Counted from the first letter of the stretch, positions 21,116 through 33,900 are shown. The stretch: 64,000 nt of DNA from Tricholoma matsutake (GCA_026075535.2 AP026546.1:3720001-3784000); one strand, 5' to 3'. Notes: generated by a model from the letters alone, not told the origin. A program made the numbers and translations.

Positions 21116-21855
21116 GCATATGTGGATTGTATGCCCATTCGAACTGGGGCTTGGGTATTGGTTTATCTCTGAATGATCTGAAGCCAGTGTATGATGCCTG
21201 CTCTTTTCATAATGATTCTTCCTCTTCATCACTTGTTACCAGGTCCTCGACCTTGGTCTTCGATGATGTGGGTTGACAGTAATGCACATCAGGGTTAAAG
21301 TGCCCTGTTGGCTGGCAGTATTGTACATTGTGGTCATCATACTCTACTTTCTTGCCATTTCTTGAACTGGTTGGCAGGTCTCCAATGGTGGCTTTCATCA
21401 TTGTTGGTCCCTTTTCATTGGGTTTTCTCCCCATTTCCAGTAGTGGGATACTATCCCCCTCCATCAAGGGTATTTTTATATTCTTCTTTGGGCAAGGATG
21501 GCAATCCTTGTCCTTTCTCCTTGTCCTGGACCTCCTTGACCGTAGGTTATCATGGGGGCCCATGTAGTCAATTCTTCTTTTTGTCTGTTGCATGATACCA
21601 ATGTAAATGCCTGTCTGTATCAGCAAACTCAACTTTTGTGGCAGGAGTTGCTACTCCACTGACTATCACCTGGTTATGCTCAAAATCAAGGTGTACTTGA
21701 TTAGCTTGCATAAATGGTGTACCAATTATCATGTCATAGTGATCAAAATTCACAATGTCCATGTAGACAGTGCTGTTTACTCCTGGTGCCATGAACAAGG
21801 TCTCTGTACCAGAGTTTACAGTGGAATGGCTACCAACCATTCCCAACTGTAACAT
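21116..21855 (-). pseudogene. Gypsy-A protease region, left half of a split gene
   Basis: The minus-strand frame begins LQLGMVGSHSTV and contains the protease C-terminal motif NFDHYDMIIGTPFM, then a frame change into a Lys/Arg-rich segment and PKPQFEWAYNPHMPPEW. It starts exactly where the right half of the gene stops at 39674 (ending PLSNPHM). Joined across Gypsy-B the two halves make one continuous gag-protease. No Gypsy-A RT is visible further left, so the host element was already truncated. Confidence 0.7.
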
Positions 21856-23282
21856 TGATGATACTCAACCAGGAAACCCAAATAGTGTTTGAAGGTCCAG
21901 TCCATGGTTATGTAACAGTCTTTTGGAATTTTGAGATGTAGTCTGCTTGTTAAAGCCCTACAACTTATCCTGGCATTTCAAGACTTTTTGTACACAATGC
22001 CAAGATAGGACCAAAACGGTTTTGTCATTGTACCTCAGTTGTTTTATGTTTAATATGTTTAATTCTGTCAAAACCACTGAGGCATAATGACAAAACTTTC
22101 TCAATTATATCTTGACATTGTGTACAAAAAGTCCTGAAATGCCAGGATAAGTTGGAAGGCTTTAACAAGCAGATTATATCTCAAAATTCCAAAAGACTGT
22201 TACATAACCATGGACTGGACCTTCAAACACTAAACCCAAACATAACCCACAATAAGGGCTCAAATGGTATAACACTAATTAGAGGAAGGTTGCAAGGTGG
22301 TACTAAATATCACCGCTGTTACCCAAGGCTATGAAAACGACTCTAGAGGGTGTCCGATGAAGTTCAATGAGGTTTGAGAGTATTCAAAGTGCTACAAAGG
22401 TGTTCAAGAGAAGTTCGATAAAGATTGAATGTGTACAAAGCGCTGTGATGATGTTCAAGGGAAGTTCAATGAAATTTGGGAGTGTACAAAGTGTTGTGAT
22501 GATGTTCGAAGAATTTTGAAGGGCTTTATAGAAGACAAGGACACTTTTGACGATAGCTGAGGATAGACTATAGGGATGTTGAAAGGCGTCGAGAGGGGAT
22601 AGACGATATGCAATAGTTTTGAGAAGCTAGTACAAGGAGTTCGAGGAAATTCGGCATAAAACACTGAACTTCAAGACTAAGTCGAGACACTTGGACTCAA
22701 GAGAATGGCTCTTAAATCAGACGATTGGTGTGAGAGGACGATGTATTCTGTTATTCTAAGTAGCTAATACAAGGCTATATATGTTTGGGAGAAGTGATAC
22801 TAAAAAGGAAATAAAACACGAGGAATACATGAGGCAAGATATAAAACAATAGAGAATCTTTGCAAATCACAGAATAAATGAAAGAAGATGAGAAGGGAAA
22901 CATATAGAGTCATGATTTATCATGGGTACCTGTCCCCATTGATCCAATATATCATCAAGATGTCAAAGCACCACAATCACATCCTAAAATCCCATTGTTG
23001 TGTCTCCTCGTGTCCAGTGGTGCTCAATATGTGACACACTAACTCTTACAAGGTGTGCTGCATGTATCCAAAGGGCGGTGCAATAGGTGTACGGCAGCCG
23101 AAGGCATTCGAAGTGCTGCAAAGTTGTTTGAAGTTGTTCAAGATCATTTGAAATTGTTTGAAATTGTTTGAAGTAGTTTCGGAGCGGTCTTGCAGGGTTC
23201 ATAGGGGTTGGGAGTGTGCATTTTGATGTGTTGATGCCTCTGGAGATGTTCCCAGAGCTTAGTGAGCATGGTGGACCTATCA
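21856..23282 (-). repeat. Gypsy-B 3' LTR, interrupted by a foldback hAT element
   Basis: It matches 38670-39673 and the solo LTR 794-1757, but a 350-bp foldback element is inserted near its end. A segment around 22810-22910 is present here and absent from the right-hand copy. Confidence 0.85.
21883..22232. mobile_element. Foldback hAT MITE in the LTR, perfect 8-bp TSD
   Basis: 350 bp. It begins TAGTGTTTGAAGGTCCAG and ends CTGGACCTTCAAACACTA. The two arms are complementary over nearly the whole length, leaving only a short loop near 22040. The target duplication AACCCAAA is exact (21875-21882 and 22233-22240). Its termini match the larger hAT elements at 19450 and 41844, but its arms are different. 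Confidence 0.9.
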
Positions 23283-23337
23283 TCCTCCCCCTTACTGAAA
23301 TCCTGACTGTCCCAGTTGTAAGAGTGCCTCTTACTCT

Positions 23338-23763
23338 TATAAGGGCAACCTAAGCCTCTAGCAAAGGGAAATCTGAAGTTAAAATTATGCTACATAATAC
23401 AGGGACTGGGGGCGCACCTAGCAAAGGGAAATCCGAAGAGAAAACTCTAAGGATCCCCTTGCTGATGCCCAGTATATGTGAAGACGACAAAAATCAAATA
23501 TAACCTAAAAATAGAAAAAGGCGGAGATAGGCAGATCAAGGCCGCCGAATGACATCATACCAAGGGGTATGTGTTGGAAGGGGTACTCCGCCTCTAAATA
23601 TAAAAGTGTCAACATATACAAACATGATAGCAAGGGAAAATTAGTAATAAAATCCGGAAAAATCATAGAAAATGAAGAATAGAAGGAAATGAGGTGGGGA
23701 AAAATATGGGACGAACATAAAAAATAGGAAAAACACACAGGGCACCCCCCTAGTCCCCTTACA
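23338..23763 (-). repeat. Gypsy-C 3' LTR
   Basis: 426 bp, TGTAAGGG...CCCTTATA on the minus strand. It differs from 28764-29189 at three CpG/TpG sites only. Confidence 0.92.
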
Positions 23764-23779
23764 TCACCCCCTCTCTAAG

Positions 23780-26700
23780 ATGCATCACCCCGATGCATTC
23801 GAAATCGTATACGACCAAAGTCCGTGACTTGAATGCGACGCGGTGCAGCAGTGTGCCATCGATGGAATTCCTTGATTAACCGAGGGGCATTTACGTCAGA
23901 CTCTTCGACCCATGAGTTCTCCTCATACCCATAACCCTTCCAATGTACCAAATACTGGAGTTTTCCTCAACGCAAACGGCTGTCCAAGATTGACTCGACT
24001 TCATATTGGGGTTCTCCCTCGATCACTGTAGGTGGTGGTGGTGGGTGTGAATGGCATCCCGGGAACGGATCTGGGGGAGCTGGAAGCAATTTGACGACAT
24101 GGAAGACAGGATGGAGTCTGGACATGGAGGCTGGGAGGTGTAGATGATAGGCATGTGTTCCAATGCACTTGACAATGGGGAAAGGTCCCAAGAAGCGATG
24201 AGCGAGTTTCTTGGATGGACGTGTAGTGGAGATGTCACTGGAGTCAAGATAAACTCGATCACCAACCTTGTACTGAGGGGTTGGGGAGTGGCGTTGGTTG
24301 TAAAATCGCACCATGTCGTCCTTCGCCTTTGCTAAGGCTGCCCTTGCCTCCTCCAAGCTATCCCTCATGCGTTCTGTGAACTCATTCACTGTCTCGATGT
24401 GTGAGGGAGTTTGGCGAGGTTCAAATCCCATGCATGGATGTCGTCCAGTGTCTAAGAGGAAAGGGGTCTGTTGAGTGGAAGCATGGACATGGTTGTTGTA
24501 CCCGAACTCGGCCAAAGGAAGGAGATCATCCCAATCGTCCTGGCATTCATTGACAAAGAGGCGGATGTACTGCTCCAGTTCCTGGTTGACTCGCTCTGTC
24601 TGGCCATCAGTTTGTGGGTGATAAGCAGTTGAAGCGAGGAGTTTGATCCCCAGGAGTCGGTACAGCTCACGAGTGAACTCTGCCATGAACTGAGGGCCAC
24701 AATCCGAGAGGAAGGCACCAGGAAGTCCATGTAATTTCCACACGTGGTGGAGGTAGAGTCGAGCGGCACCTAGGGCACTGACAGTGGTGTGAGTGGGAAT
24801 GAAGTGAGCGCGTTTTCCCACTGAGTCAACTGTGCACATCACCACATCAAACCCATTTGACTCTGGCAATTCCACCACAAAGTCAACGCTGACAACATCC
24901 CAACGACTCTCTGGAACAGGAAGAGGGTGTAGCTCACCAATAGGCTTGCGACGAGGGGCCTTGGTGCATAAGCAAAGGTCACAAGTGCGACAATACTGAC
25001 CAATGAGCCATGACATTTGTGGCCACCAATAGTTCCGTGAGGTGAGCTCCAAGGTCTTCCAGCGTCCGGGGTGGCCAGCAATCTGTGAGTCATGGTGTTG
25101 GGATATGATGTGCTGGCGAAGGTCTGGGTCATTGGGAACATAGATGTGATCCCTGAAATACAACAAGTCCTCCTTTTCAGCCCACTCTGCCGCACGTAAG
25201 GAAAGGGTTGATCCCTTCCTCAGTTCTTTAACAGCTCGGGCGACAACATCCTCATGTAAACCGCTACGGTTTGTGCGACGAATGTCACGTAGAATGTCCC
25301 GCTCCTCGCCCTGGGGTATGATGCCTTCCAGTGCCCGAATGGTGAACAGGTCTGGCTGCAACAGCACAATGTTTTGGTTGTCACCGCTGCCATCCCCATG
25401 GTCTGCACGTCGGGATAGGGCATCGGTCTTCCCCATGCTGCGACCCAGACGGTGGTGCAAGGAGAAGTCAAATCTAGATAGATACAGGGACCAACGAGCT
25501 TGACGACGGTTCAATTTCTTGGCTGTCATGAAGTACTCGAGGTTCTTGTGATCCATCCAAATTTCCACCTTGTGTTGGGCACCCTCGAGGAAGTGTCGCC
25601 ACTCCTCAAGCGCACGCATTATCGCCAACATCTCCTTGTCATGGATCTCGTAGTTTCTCTCTACAGCACTAAGGCTTTTGGAGTAGAATGCAACAGGATG
25701 CCACTTCTGGTCCTCCGGAGACTGCTGAGACAACACAGCGCCCGTCGCAAAGTCAGAACTGTCGGCTTCTATACGAAAAGGACGCAAATTGTCAGCAAAG
25801 GTAAGGATCGGAGCGGAAGTGACCATCTCCTTAAGCTTTTCAAATGCCTCCTGTTGTGCATTATCCCACCTCCATGCCTCCTTTCCTGTCAAGTCGAACA
25901 GCGGTCGTGCATGATGTGAGAAATCCTTGATAAAACACCGATAAAAATTGATGAAGCCCAGGAAGGACTGCACCTCCTTCTTGTTTGTGGGCGTCGGCCA
26001 AGCTGTGACCCCGTTTACCTTGATAGGATCCATCTCCACTTGACCCTCCGAGATAATCAGGCTGAGGTACTCGATCTTGGTCCTTTCGAACTCACATTTG
26101 TCCTGACGAAGGTAGAGTTTGTACCGTCGAAGTCGCTCTAGGACGAGGCGCGTGATGCGATGGTGCTCTTCAACCGTGCGAGTGAAGATGAGGATGTCAT
26201 CAAGATAGATGCAGACAACGCCTTCGAGGATGAGGTCATGGAAGATGTCATTCATCATGGTCTGAAAGGTGGCAGGGCTATTAGTAAGGCCAAAGAACAT
26301 GACAAGCAGTTCAAAAAGACCACGGTTGGTACGAAAGGCTGCCTTCCACTCATCTCCCTCCTTTATCCTCACATTATTATAGCCCCAACGGACATCGAGC
26401 TTGGTGAAGTATCAGGCTCCACGGAGCTGGTTTACGAGTTCGGAGATGAGGGGTAGTGGGTAGCGATTTTTGACCGTGATGTTCTTGAGTCTTCTGTAGT
26501 CTTGAACCGGTCGAAGTGAGCCATCCTTCTTCTTGACAAAGAAAAAGGGAGAGGCCATGGGTGACTTTGATGGTCGAATACGTCCAGAGGCCAGGTGCTC
26601 GTCGATGAACTGGTCAAGCTGCCGTTGTTCCTCCGGAGAGAGAGGATAGACCTTGCAGGATGAAGGGGTTGCGCCGGGGGTGAGTTCGATCGCGTGATCC

Positions 26701-26975
26701 CATGGCTTACGCGCAGGAAGAGAGTCGAATGACTCCTTGGAGAACACGTCTTCAAACTCATGGAGATGAGGGAGTAAGGAGTTAGTAGAGGATTTAGCAG
26801 CGTTGTTTTTGTGGAAGGCCTCGGCGAGGTGTTGGGATATGTTCGATGTGGCACACACCTCATGCGATGAGCGAATCGCAGTGTAGAAGATCCGATCACC
26901 CTCCTCCACTTCCTCTGGGTCCTCATCATCATCATCCGAGTCCGGCATTAGATCAGGAACCCCTTCCAATTCCAC
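23780..26975 (-). pseudogene. Gypsy-C pol (RT, RNase H, integrase, chromodomain)
   Basis: One frame, starting upstream in the protease (27015-27677) and interrupted only by TGA at 27015-27017, 26412-26414 and 23967-23969. RT: FFVKKKDGSLRPVQDYRRL, then CIYLDDILIFTRT as catalytic box. RNase H: RIEADSSDFATGAVLS. Integrase: HHDSQIAGHPGRWKTLELT with CDLC zinc finger, and core motifs VDFVVELPESNGFDVVM, LSDCGPQFMAEF and QTERVNQELEQY. After the third TGA the same frame gives a chromodomain ([20 protein letters not shown]). At each TGA the residue expected from relatives is Arg or another ordinary codon. Confidence 0.88.
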
Positions 26976-27014
26976 TTCAGGTATAGGCAGGGGTCCAGCA
27001 CGACACTTCTGAGT

Positions 27015-27677
27015 TCATCGTATTGCCACCTTCTGTCCACGATGTTCTTGCCTGGCTTCTGTGAAACACGTCCGACAGCGGGATGGACATCGGCTCATGG
27101 TAACCTCCCCGGTGTGCCAGTCGACCTCTGGGTTATGGTCTCGAAGCCATGGATATCCCAAAATCGCCTTTTGCTTTCCTAATTGAGTGACAGCAAAAAG
27201 GGCACGCTCACTATGATCTTTGTAACAGAGAACCAGGTCTACAACCTCTCGGATGGCACCAGCTTCATTTGGGGATCCATCCACGTTATATACAGGTATT
27301 GGACGTGAGAGTGAGCGAGTATTTAGACGATGTTGTTGTACCAGATGGGAATCAATGAAGAGACCAGTTGCACCAGAGTCCAGGAGCGCAGAGACACCGA
27401 GTATCTGTCCAGTGTCGGTCATCTGCAGTTTGATGGCTAGGTTTAAGGAATGTGCAGAGGGAGTGGATGCCACAATATACTTGCGTGGTAGTTTACGCTC
27501 CCATGATTTAATTTTGGGACATGGAGTAGAAGGAGAGATGGGGAGAGCAGGTATGTCTTTAGCCAACTTCGAAGGGTCAGAGAGGGGAGCAGTCACAGAA
27601 ATGGATTCATTCTCCGGGGATTCAACTGACAAGACTTCAAAGCGGTTATGGACAGGCAGTGAGGGTGTACGATTCAC
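27015..27677 (-). pseudogene. Gypsy-C aspartic protease region
   Basis: This frame overlaps the end of gag by a few bases in a different frame (frame shift of one), as in gag-pol frameshifting. It includes the retropepsin active site ALLDSGATGLFIDSHLV (about residues 95-112) and the C-terminal motif KQKAILGYPWLRDHNPEVDW. It ends at TGA 27015-27017, after which the same frame leads to RT, so this stop is a probable CGA-to-TGA change. Confidence 0.85.
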
Positions 27678-28597
27678 TCACTGCGAATAGGAAAATCCTG
27701 CTCCTCTACAACTTCCAGCTTAACCTCCTCTGCAACTTGATCCTTCGCTTCCTCAACATCTACAAGTGCCAACAAATCTTGCAGGAGTTTGTCTCGTCCC
27801 TTGGGGGTGTAGGGTGTATGAGTGGTAGTTGGAGCATGGAATGCAGCATTAAACACCGCATTTGTGAGTTGGTTCTCGTCACAGAGTGAAGCAGCTTCAT
27901 ACCAAGCAAGGATATCATTGTCCGCTGGGTGCCCTTCCAACATCTGTGCAATCTGGTCCTGAATTTCTCGGTTGAGCCCCCGTCGGAACTTCACCACCAC
28001 TGGTAACCCACTCCCATACCCTGCCATGTCCACCAAATCCTTGAACTCATCGATATAGTCGTCCACAGATCGACGTCCCTGGTGGTAAGTGGATGACTCA
28101 AGTCGCATCACTGCTCGGTGGCGTTCATTGAGGGGGCAGAAGTGGCATACAAACTCAGCTTGAAAGTCACCCCAAGTGGAGAAAGGTAGAAAACCAAGTT
28201 CTTTAGTTTGACGTAGGATACGGTCCACATAGAGATAGGCGCATTCAGATTTCATGTATGTGAAGGCCCAATAAATTTTTGCAGCCTCATCGACGAATTG
28301 ATGCGACTGGAGACTAATGTATAACTCACAGGAATTAAGGAATGCACGTCCCTGCGCACGTGCACCATTAAATTCGGCGGGGGGAGACAGTTTGATCTGG
28401 GCACGTTCCTTAGTGGACGCGTTTGGCAAAACGTCGTTGTTGGGTGCACTTGGAGTCATGAAGGGGGAATTATTAGTCGTAGGGTTAGCCTGGAGGGTCC
28501 TAACGAAGTTTTCAATCGTAGATTTAAGCGAGTCAATTTGCGCGCGCATTCCGGAAACATCGCTTTCAAGTGCGTCAAAGCGTTCTGATGCGTCCAT
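27674..28597 (-). CDS. Gypsy-C gag
   Basis: A 307-residue intact ORF. It has an N-terminal coiled coil (ERFDALESDVSGMRAQIDSL), then a gag domain (about residues 75-250) with KLSPPAEFNGARAQGRAFL, FLPFSTWGDFQAEF and HQGRRSVDDYIDEF. I see no CCHC knuckle before the stop, unlike Gypsy-D. It is the first gene after the 5' LTR, and its end overlaps the protease frame. It would form the particle. Confidence 0.85.
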   Translation of the reverse strand: MDASERFDALESDVSGMRAQIDSLKSTIENFVRTLQANPTTNNSPFMTPSAPNNDVLPNASTKERAQIKLSPPAEFNGARAQGRAFLNSCELYISLQSHQFVDEAAKIYWAFTYMKSECAYLYVDRILRQTKELGFLPFSTWGDFQAEFVCHFCPLNERHRAVMRLESSTYHQGRRSVDDYIDEFKDLVDMAGYGSGLPVVVKFRRGLNREIQDQIAQMLEGHPADNDILAWYEAASLCDENQLTNAVFNAAFHAPTTTHTPYTPKGRDKLLQDLLALVDVEEAKDQVAEEVKLEVVEEQDFPIRSE

Positions 28598-28763
28598 GTC
28601 GCTAGGGAGCGCGTTTGGCGAAAATGGTGGCGTGATAAAGGCGAGAGTATCTGGAACGGTGTGTAGGGACTCTGTGGAGCTTTGGGAAGCGTTGTCCAGT
28701 CCGTACCTGCCTATTTTGGGCAGCGCGTTCGCGATTTTCGGGCCTTAGGGGAGAGTTTTCTAC

Positions 28764-29189
28764 TATAAGGGCAACCTAAGCCTCTAGCAAAGGGAAATCC
28801 GAAGTTAAAATTATGCTACATAATACAGGGACTGGGGGCGCACCTAGCAAAGGGAAATCCGAAGAGAAAACTCTAAGGATCCCCTTGCTGATGCCCAGTA
28901 TATGTGAAGACGACAAAAATCAAATATAACCTAAAAATAGAAAAAGGCGGAGATAGGCGGATCAAGGCCGCCGAATGACATCATACCAAGGGGTATGTGT
29001 TGGAAGGGGTACTCCGCCTCTAAATATAAAAGTGTCAACATATACAAACATGATAGCAAGGGAAAATTAGTAATAAAATCCGGAAAAATCATAGAAAATG
29101 AAGAATAGAAGGAAATGAGGTGGGGAAAAATATGGGATGAACATAAAAAATAGGAAAAACACACAGGGCACCCCCCTAGTCCCCTTACA
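28764..29189 (-). repeat. Gypsy-C 5' LTR
   Basis: 426 bp, pair of 23338-23763, followed by target duplication ACTCT. Confidence 0.92.
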
Positions 29190-29554
29190 ACTCTCTTTAC
29201 ATCATTACTTCAAGTCCTCACATCCCTCTTACTCTCTTTACATCATTACTCCAAGTCCTCACTTCCTTGCGTCACACATTTACCTTACCTAATGTCCATG
29301 ATCACATCTTAATCACGTGGGCCCAAATTATTATTGTATGATGTAAACTAATACTTATCTCATCTTGAATTCATACCATCATCTAGTTTACATCATTTCC
29401 GTCTCTTGAGTGTTGGGAGTTCAGACTCTCTTCCACCAGTCAGCCGATCAGAGTCATGTGCGAAATGTGTGATCGTGTTGAAGCTGTAAACAAAACTCGA
29501 AAACTTCTTGTTCTCCTTCCTCAACCTCTAAACTCTCGATACTAGCTTTTCATT

Positions 29555-30871
29555 ATGTCTCTCCTCACTGAACTCAATACCGACATCTTCGACTACACCA
29601 AATCAATGCCTGAGCACAATGCCACCGAAGATTTGGACTTAGAAATGTGGGGGAAGGGTTTTTGCAACAGAATGGTATGTTCCTGCATTTGTTTTGTCGT
29701 ATGGGTGGCTAAAATGTTTGGTCTTAGGCTGAATATGATGAGCTTGCTGATGATCTGGGCAAAGAGCGTGATCCAGCTGTTCAAAAGGTCATTGATGAAG
29801 TTTTTGAGCTGTATCAACCGTTGGCCCAGCACGAATGGCTTTCATTGGGTGCCGAGCTATTGTTTTCGGAGTTGTGCGAAGAGGTGGAACGCAAAGATTG
29901 AGAAGCTGCTGAGGTGAAAGCATGGGTGGAGGCCGAGGAAGAGGCCGAGGAAGAGGCAAGGTGCATTCGGGAGGAGGAGGAACTAGCTCAGGAGGTGGCA
30001 GCTGCTGCTAAGAAGGCAAAACTTGATGATCAGAGGGCCACTCTTGTTGAGGCTTGCAAAACAGCACTGGGTGAGTTTTGCGCCAAGACCCTTTCGAAGG
30101 CCGAGTTGTTGTGACGAAATGAGCAACTAGTGGCCAAAGCCAAATCGATTGAGGAGGCCAAGGCAGGGGTCAAGGACAAGGACAAGGACAAGGAGGAGCT
30201 ACCCATGGTGCAAGGGAGGCAAAGATGGGGAGGACGAAGTCGAGGACTCCATGGAGTCAAAGCGAGCAAAGTTTGCAACGAGTGGACTGCTCAATTTCGA
30301 GGGTCCAGTGAGTTTTCATTTTGTTTTCGAAGGTTTTTCGGAGTGCTAATTGTGTCATAGTGCAATTGATGTGCTGGGATGAGATCTCAGCCGCGCTGTG
30401 TGGTCAAAGAAGGGGCCCCAAAGTGCATCAAGTGCACTGATGCTCTGCAGGGCTGTTATTGGGAGGGGGTGTTGAGGAAAGGCTTTCAAAAAGGTGAGGC
30501 GAGGAAATTCGGGGCTGCAAAAGACGTTTCGCAGTCAAAACCAGGTGTGTTTCTTGTTTGGACTTTGCGAAATTTTCTAACTTTCTGATCAGATTATTTT
30601 AGCTCTTTGCATTTGAGTTGTCGGGCCAGTCGAGCCAGAGGAGATGGTTGTGGGACCATTGAAACTGTCTATGCCAAAATCGAAGCACAAAAAGCAGTTG
30701 AAAGGGAAAGGCAAAGCGAAGGAGGTATCATTGAATGACAATATAGAGGTTGTTAGCGACAAATGGGTCATTCAACAGAAGATGCTTGCAGCCCAATTGG
30801 TACAGAAGAAGGTGGAGATGGAAGTTCTAGGTAGGGAGATAGAACTTTTAGAAGTTATGATAGAGGAGTAA
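29555..30871 (+). pseudogene. Antisense accessory gene of Gypsy-B (coiled coil plus Cys cluster)
   Basis: The gene runs opposite to gag-pol, between pol and the original 3' end of Gypsy-B. Exon 1 (MSLLTELNTDIFDYTKSM) runs from 29555 to an intron starting GTATGT near 29673 and ending TTAG near 29727. Exon 2 encodes a helical region, then an Ala/Glu/Lys coiled coil, broken by TGA at 29899-29901 and 30112-30114. A second intron follows LNFEGPV. The last part has CVVKEGAPKCIKCTDALQGC (ending C-x2-C-x6-C) and a C-terminal coiled coil ending at 30871. The order coiled coil, EGPV, intron, Cys cluster is shared with the gene at 11415-12403. Its function is unknown. Confidence 0.5.
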
Positions 30872-30999
30872 AAAAAAGGACTTCATTGTATTTTTTGTAT
30901 TTTTCTTTTTCTTTTCAATTTAAATCTTGTGAGTCTCGAAAAAGTAGCAAATAAAAGTAGAAGAAAAAGAAAGAAGAATGAAGAGAATAAGGGAAAGGC

Positions 31000-33900
31000 T
31001 CAGTAGATCATCATGGCCGAAAAACCCTTTTGGAGTTTGCGGGACCATGCTATAATGCGATATTGCGACTTGTATTGTACACTAAAAGAGATCAAGGTCA
31101 TAGGTAAGTGATTGCAAACAAAGAAAGGGGATAATTATTCATCTTCAAAGTCCGGAAGGTCTTCAGGAATATCTTCATCGACGTTTGAAGTGTTTCGAAG
31201 TTTTTTGAGATGTTTGGAGTCGATATTGAGGAAGTTTGGCAGCAGGGGAATTGATTTTTGTGCAAAATAGGGCAGGAGTTGGAAGGCTGCGACTGGTCGA
31301 TGAAATACTGATCCATCGAGTTTGCAGATAATGTAGGCTCCTCCATAGTTTTGATCGATGATGATGAGGGGACCTAAATATCAAGGTCACATCTTGCGAT
31401 TGAGAGATTTCTCGATTTGTGTGTTGCGAAGTAGGACCAGGTCGCCTTTTTCAAAGTCATAGTCATGCATTGTTCGTTTGTGAATGAGTTTGAAACATTT
31501 TGCAGCTTCAAGTCGAGCAGTATAGACTTTCGAATAGAGAATTTCGAGGTCGGATGATCATTTCTGTAGTGCTATTGCTCTTCAAGCAATGAGATCGGTT
31601 GTCAATAAGATAGAATCAGGAGGGGGTTGCAAGTATGTTGCTTCGGAGATGTCGAGTGGGATTAGGGGGTGTGATCCTGTAATTGCAAAGTAAGGAGAGT
31701 AGCCCATGCATCTACAAACCATAACTCATTCTGCCCAAAACACCGAGTGTGCTCCAGCTGACCATTTGCTCTGATCTCCATCGACTGCTTTGAATAACAA
31801 TTGTCGAATATTGAAGTGAGCTTGTTCAACGATCCCATTTGCATGAGAATTGTAGCCACTAAATTGAATATGGTTAATATGATATCATTTTGAAAGGTAC
31901 TCCAATGCTGCGATGAATGCTGATCTGTTATTGCTCACGATTTTGTATAGCGAACCATCTACAAATGATATCTTCGAAGATCCAGTCCCCGAGGGTCATG
32001 GCATTTTCTTGTCAAAGGTTTCGCCACTTGGGATAAGTCATTAGTGAACATCGACCTTGTACGATATACTTGAATCTGCTCGAGGGAGGCATTTGCATGG
32101 TATCAATGTAGACTTTGCCAAATAAAGGTGCGGGTGTGGCAACTGTAGGTGGGATAAGGAGATTTCGAGTTTGTCATACCTGGCACAGGTGGCAAGTGCG
32201 AATATACCATGTGATGTCTGCTTTCATGTTAGGCCACCAGAATTGTAGGGAAATAATGGCTTTCATCATGAAGACCATTTTGTGTCCAATATTGTCGTGA
32301 GCTGCACGAATAACTTCAAGACAATGTTCAGGAATTGCGACAATTTTGTGAGCTCTGTGAGAATCCTTCCTCCAAAGTTTGCCACAATCTAAGAAGAATT
32401 TGGTGCAATATCGAACGAAGGTAGCATATTTGGAATCTGATAAATCTGGAGGTCATACCAAATCCTCTAACCATTTTCAAATGTGAATTATTCTTTCATC
32501 TTCCTTTTTCGCATTGTTTGTTCATGGGACATCGTCATAGGTCAGATCCTCCCCCTTACTGAGATCTGAGGGGAGGGAGAGTGTCGAAACTCAATAAGAA
32601 GTGAAGGGTTGAGTCATAATCGGATTGATTTGGTGTACAAAACTGTGAAGATGGTCAATCCAGTCTCCGAAATTGTTTTTGTTATCGAACTGATCATCTT
32701 CATCTTGTGGAGGACATCTCGAAAGTCCGTCTGGACCATGATGTGTACCTGCGACATGAAGCGAAAAGTGAGGATCGAGACAATCCATCAATTGATGCTA
32801 GCGCTAGGTGCAATATCAGGGTTCGAGAGCATGCCTTTGATATACCTTGCGTCAACTTCGATGATGAGGTTCTGGACCCCTATTAGGTACAATTGAAGTG
32901 CTCCGAGAGCACGATATAGACTGTAGAGTTTGAGTTTCGCTTGCAAAAACCAGGATTCACGGTCGTTAAGTGTGATCGAGCTGAATCGACTGTAATATTG
33001 TTTTCGAGGGTTGTCGGGATCACATTGCGCAAGAAAGAAACCAATAGCGATGTACAAAGTATCGACTGATAGGATAACTGGGGTGTTGGATGAGTAGTCA
33101 ATAGTGCAAATTGCTGGGGAATTGATCAATGCTTGCTTCAGGTCTTCCTGTGCTGCAATTTGTTTTGGTCCAAAATCGAAAGGGACATCTTTTTGTGTAA
33201 GGTGTATTAGAGCTGTAGTGCATTGAGCGAAGTTTTGAATAAAGATATGACAAACTCCAATAGTTCCTAGAAATGCCTTGACTTCGGTAAGGCTTCAACA
33301 AGGCCCCCATTTGCTAACCGCTGCAATGCGAGTGGGATCAGCCATATGACCATCAATATTGCATCAATGACCTAGAACGATTATTTCGGGGATGCAAAGG
33401 TAAAGTTTCAGACCAGAAAATGTTCCTCCGCAATACTTCATGTGTTGGACTATACAATTTAGATTCCCGAAATGTTCCCAAACAAAGTGTCAAATGCCTG
33501 GATTATTGGCGATCGTTTCGTAAGATCCTCCGATAGTTCAATATTCTGATTTTGGACCCTTAACTGGTGTGTTGTCGATGTAAGGGATGGTGATATGAGG
33601 GATTTCGGGTTGTAGGATAAATGTTATGTCATCGTGTAAGATTGGAACTGAGTTCATCCAACCCATTGGTAGGGTGATGATTCGAAGTGCTCTGAAAGGT
33701 GTCTGAAACATTGTTAGATCTCAAGATGATTCTGCAACTTTCCTTTCGTTGAATGCGACATATAGGTCCAACATTCCACCACAAGCTCATCTGCCAAATT
33801 GTTCAGCTAGATGCTCGGGGATTGGGACAACGCCAGAGTGCTGAATCATTACTTGATCAAGAGGTTCAAGACTGTGGATGATTCAAAGGGATTTTGCATC

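Larger units (their letters stand above)
23338..29189 (-). mobile_element. Gypsy-C: young full-length Ty3/Gypsy element
   Basis: 5852 bp, with 426-bp LTRs at 23338-23763 and 28764-29189 and target duplication ACTCT (23333-23337 and 29190-29194). The LTRs differ at only three positions by my reading, all CpG transitions. A purine tract (AGAGAGGGGGTGA, minus strand) abuts the 3' LTR. On the minus strand gag overlaps a pol frame with protease, RT, RNase H, integrase and chromodomain. Three TGA codons are the only breaks I see in pol. It is the most recently active element here and lies inside Gypsy-B. Confidence 0.92.
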
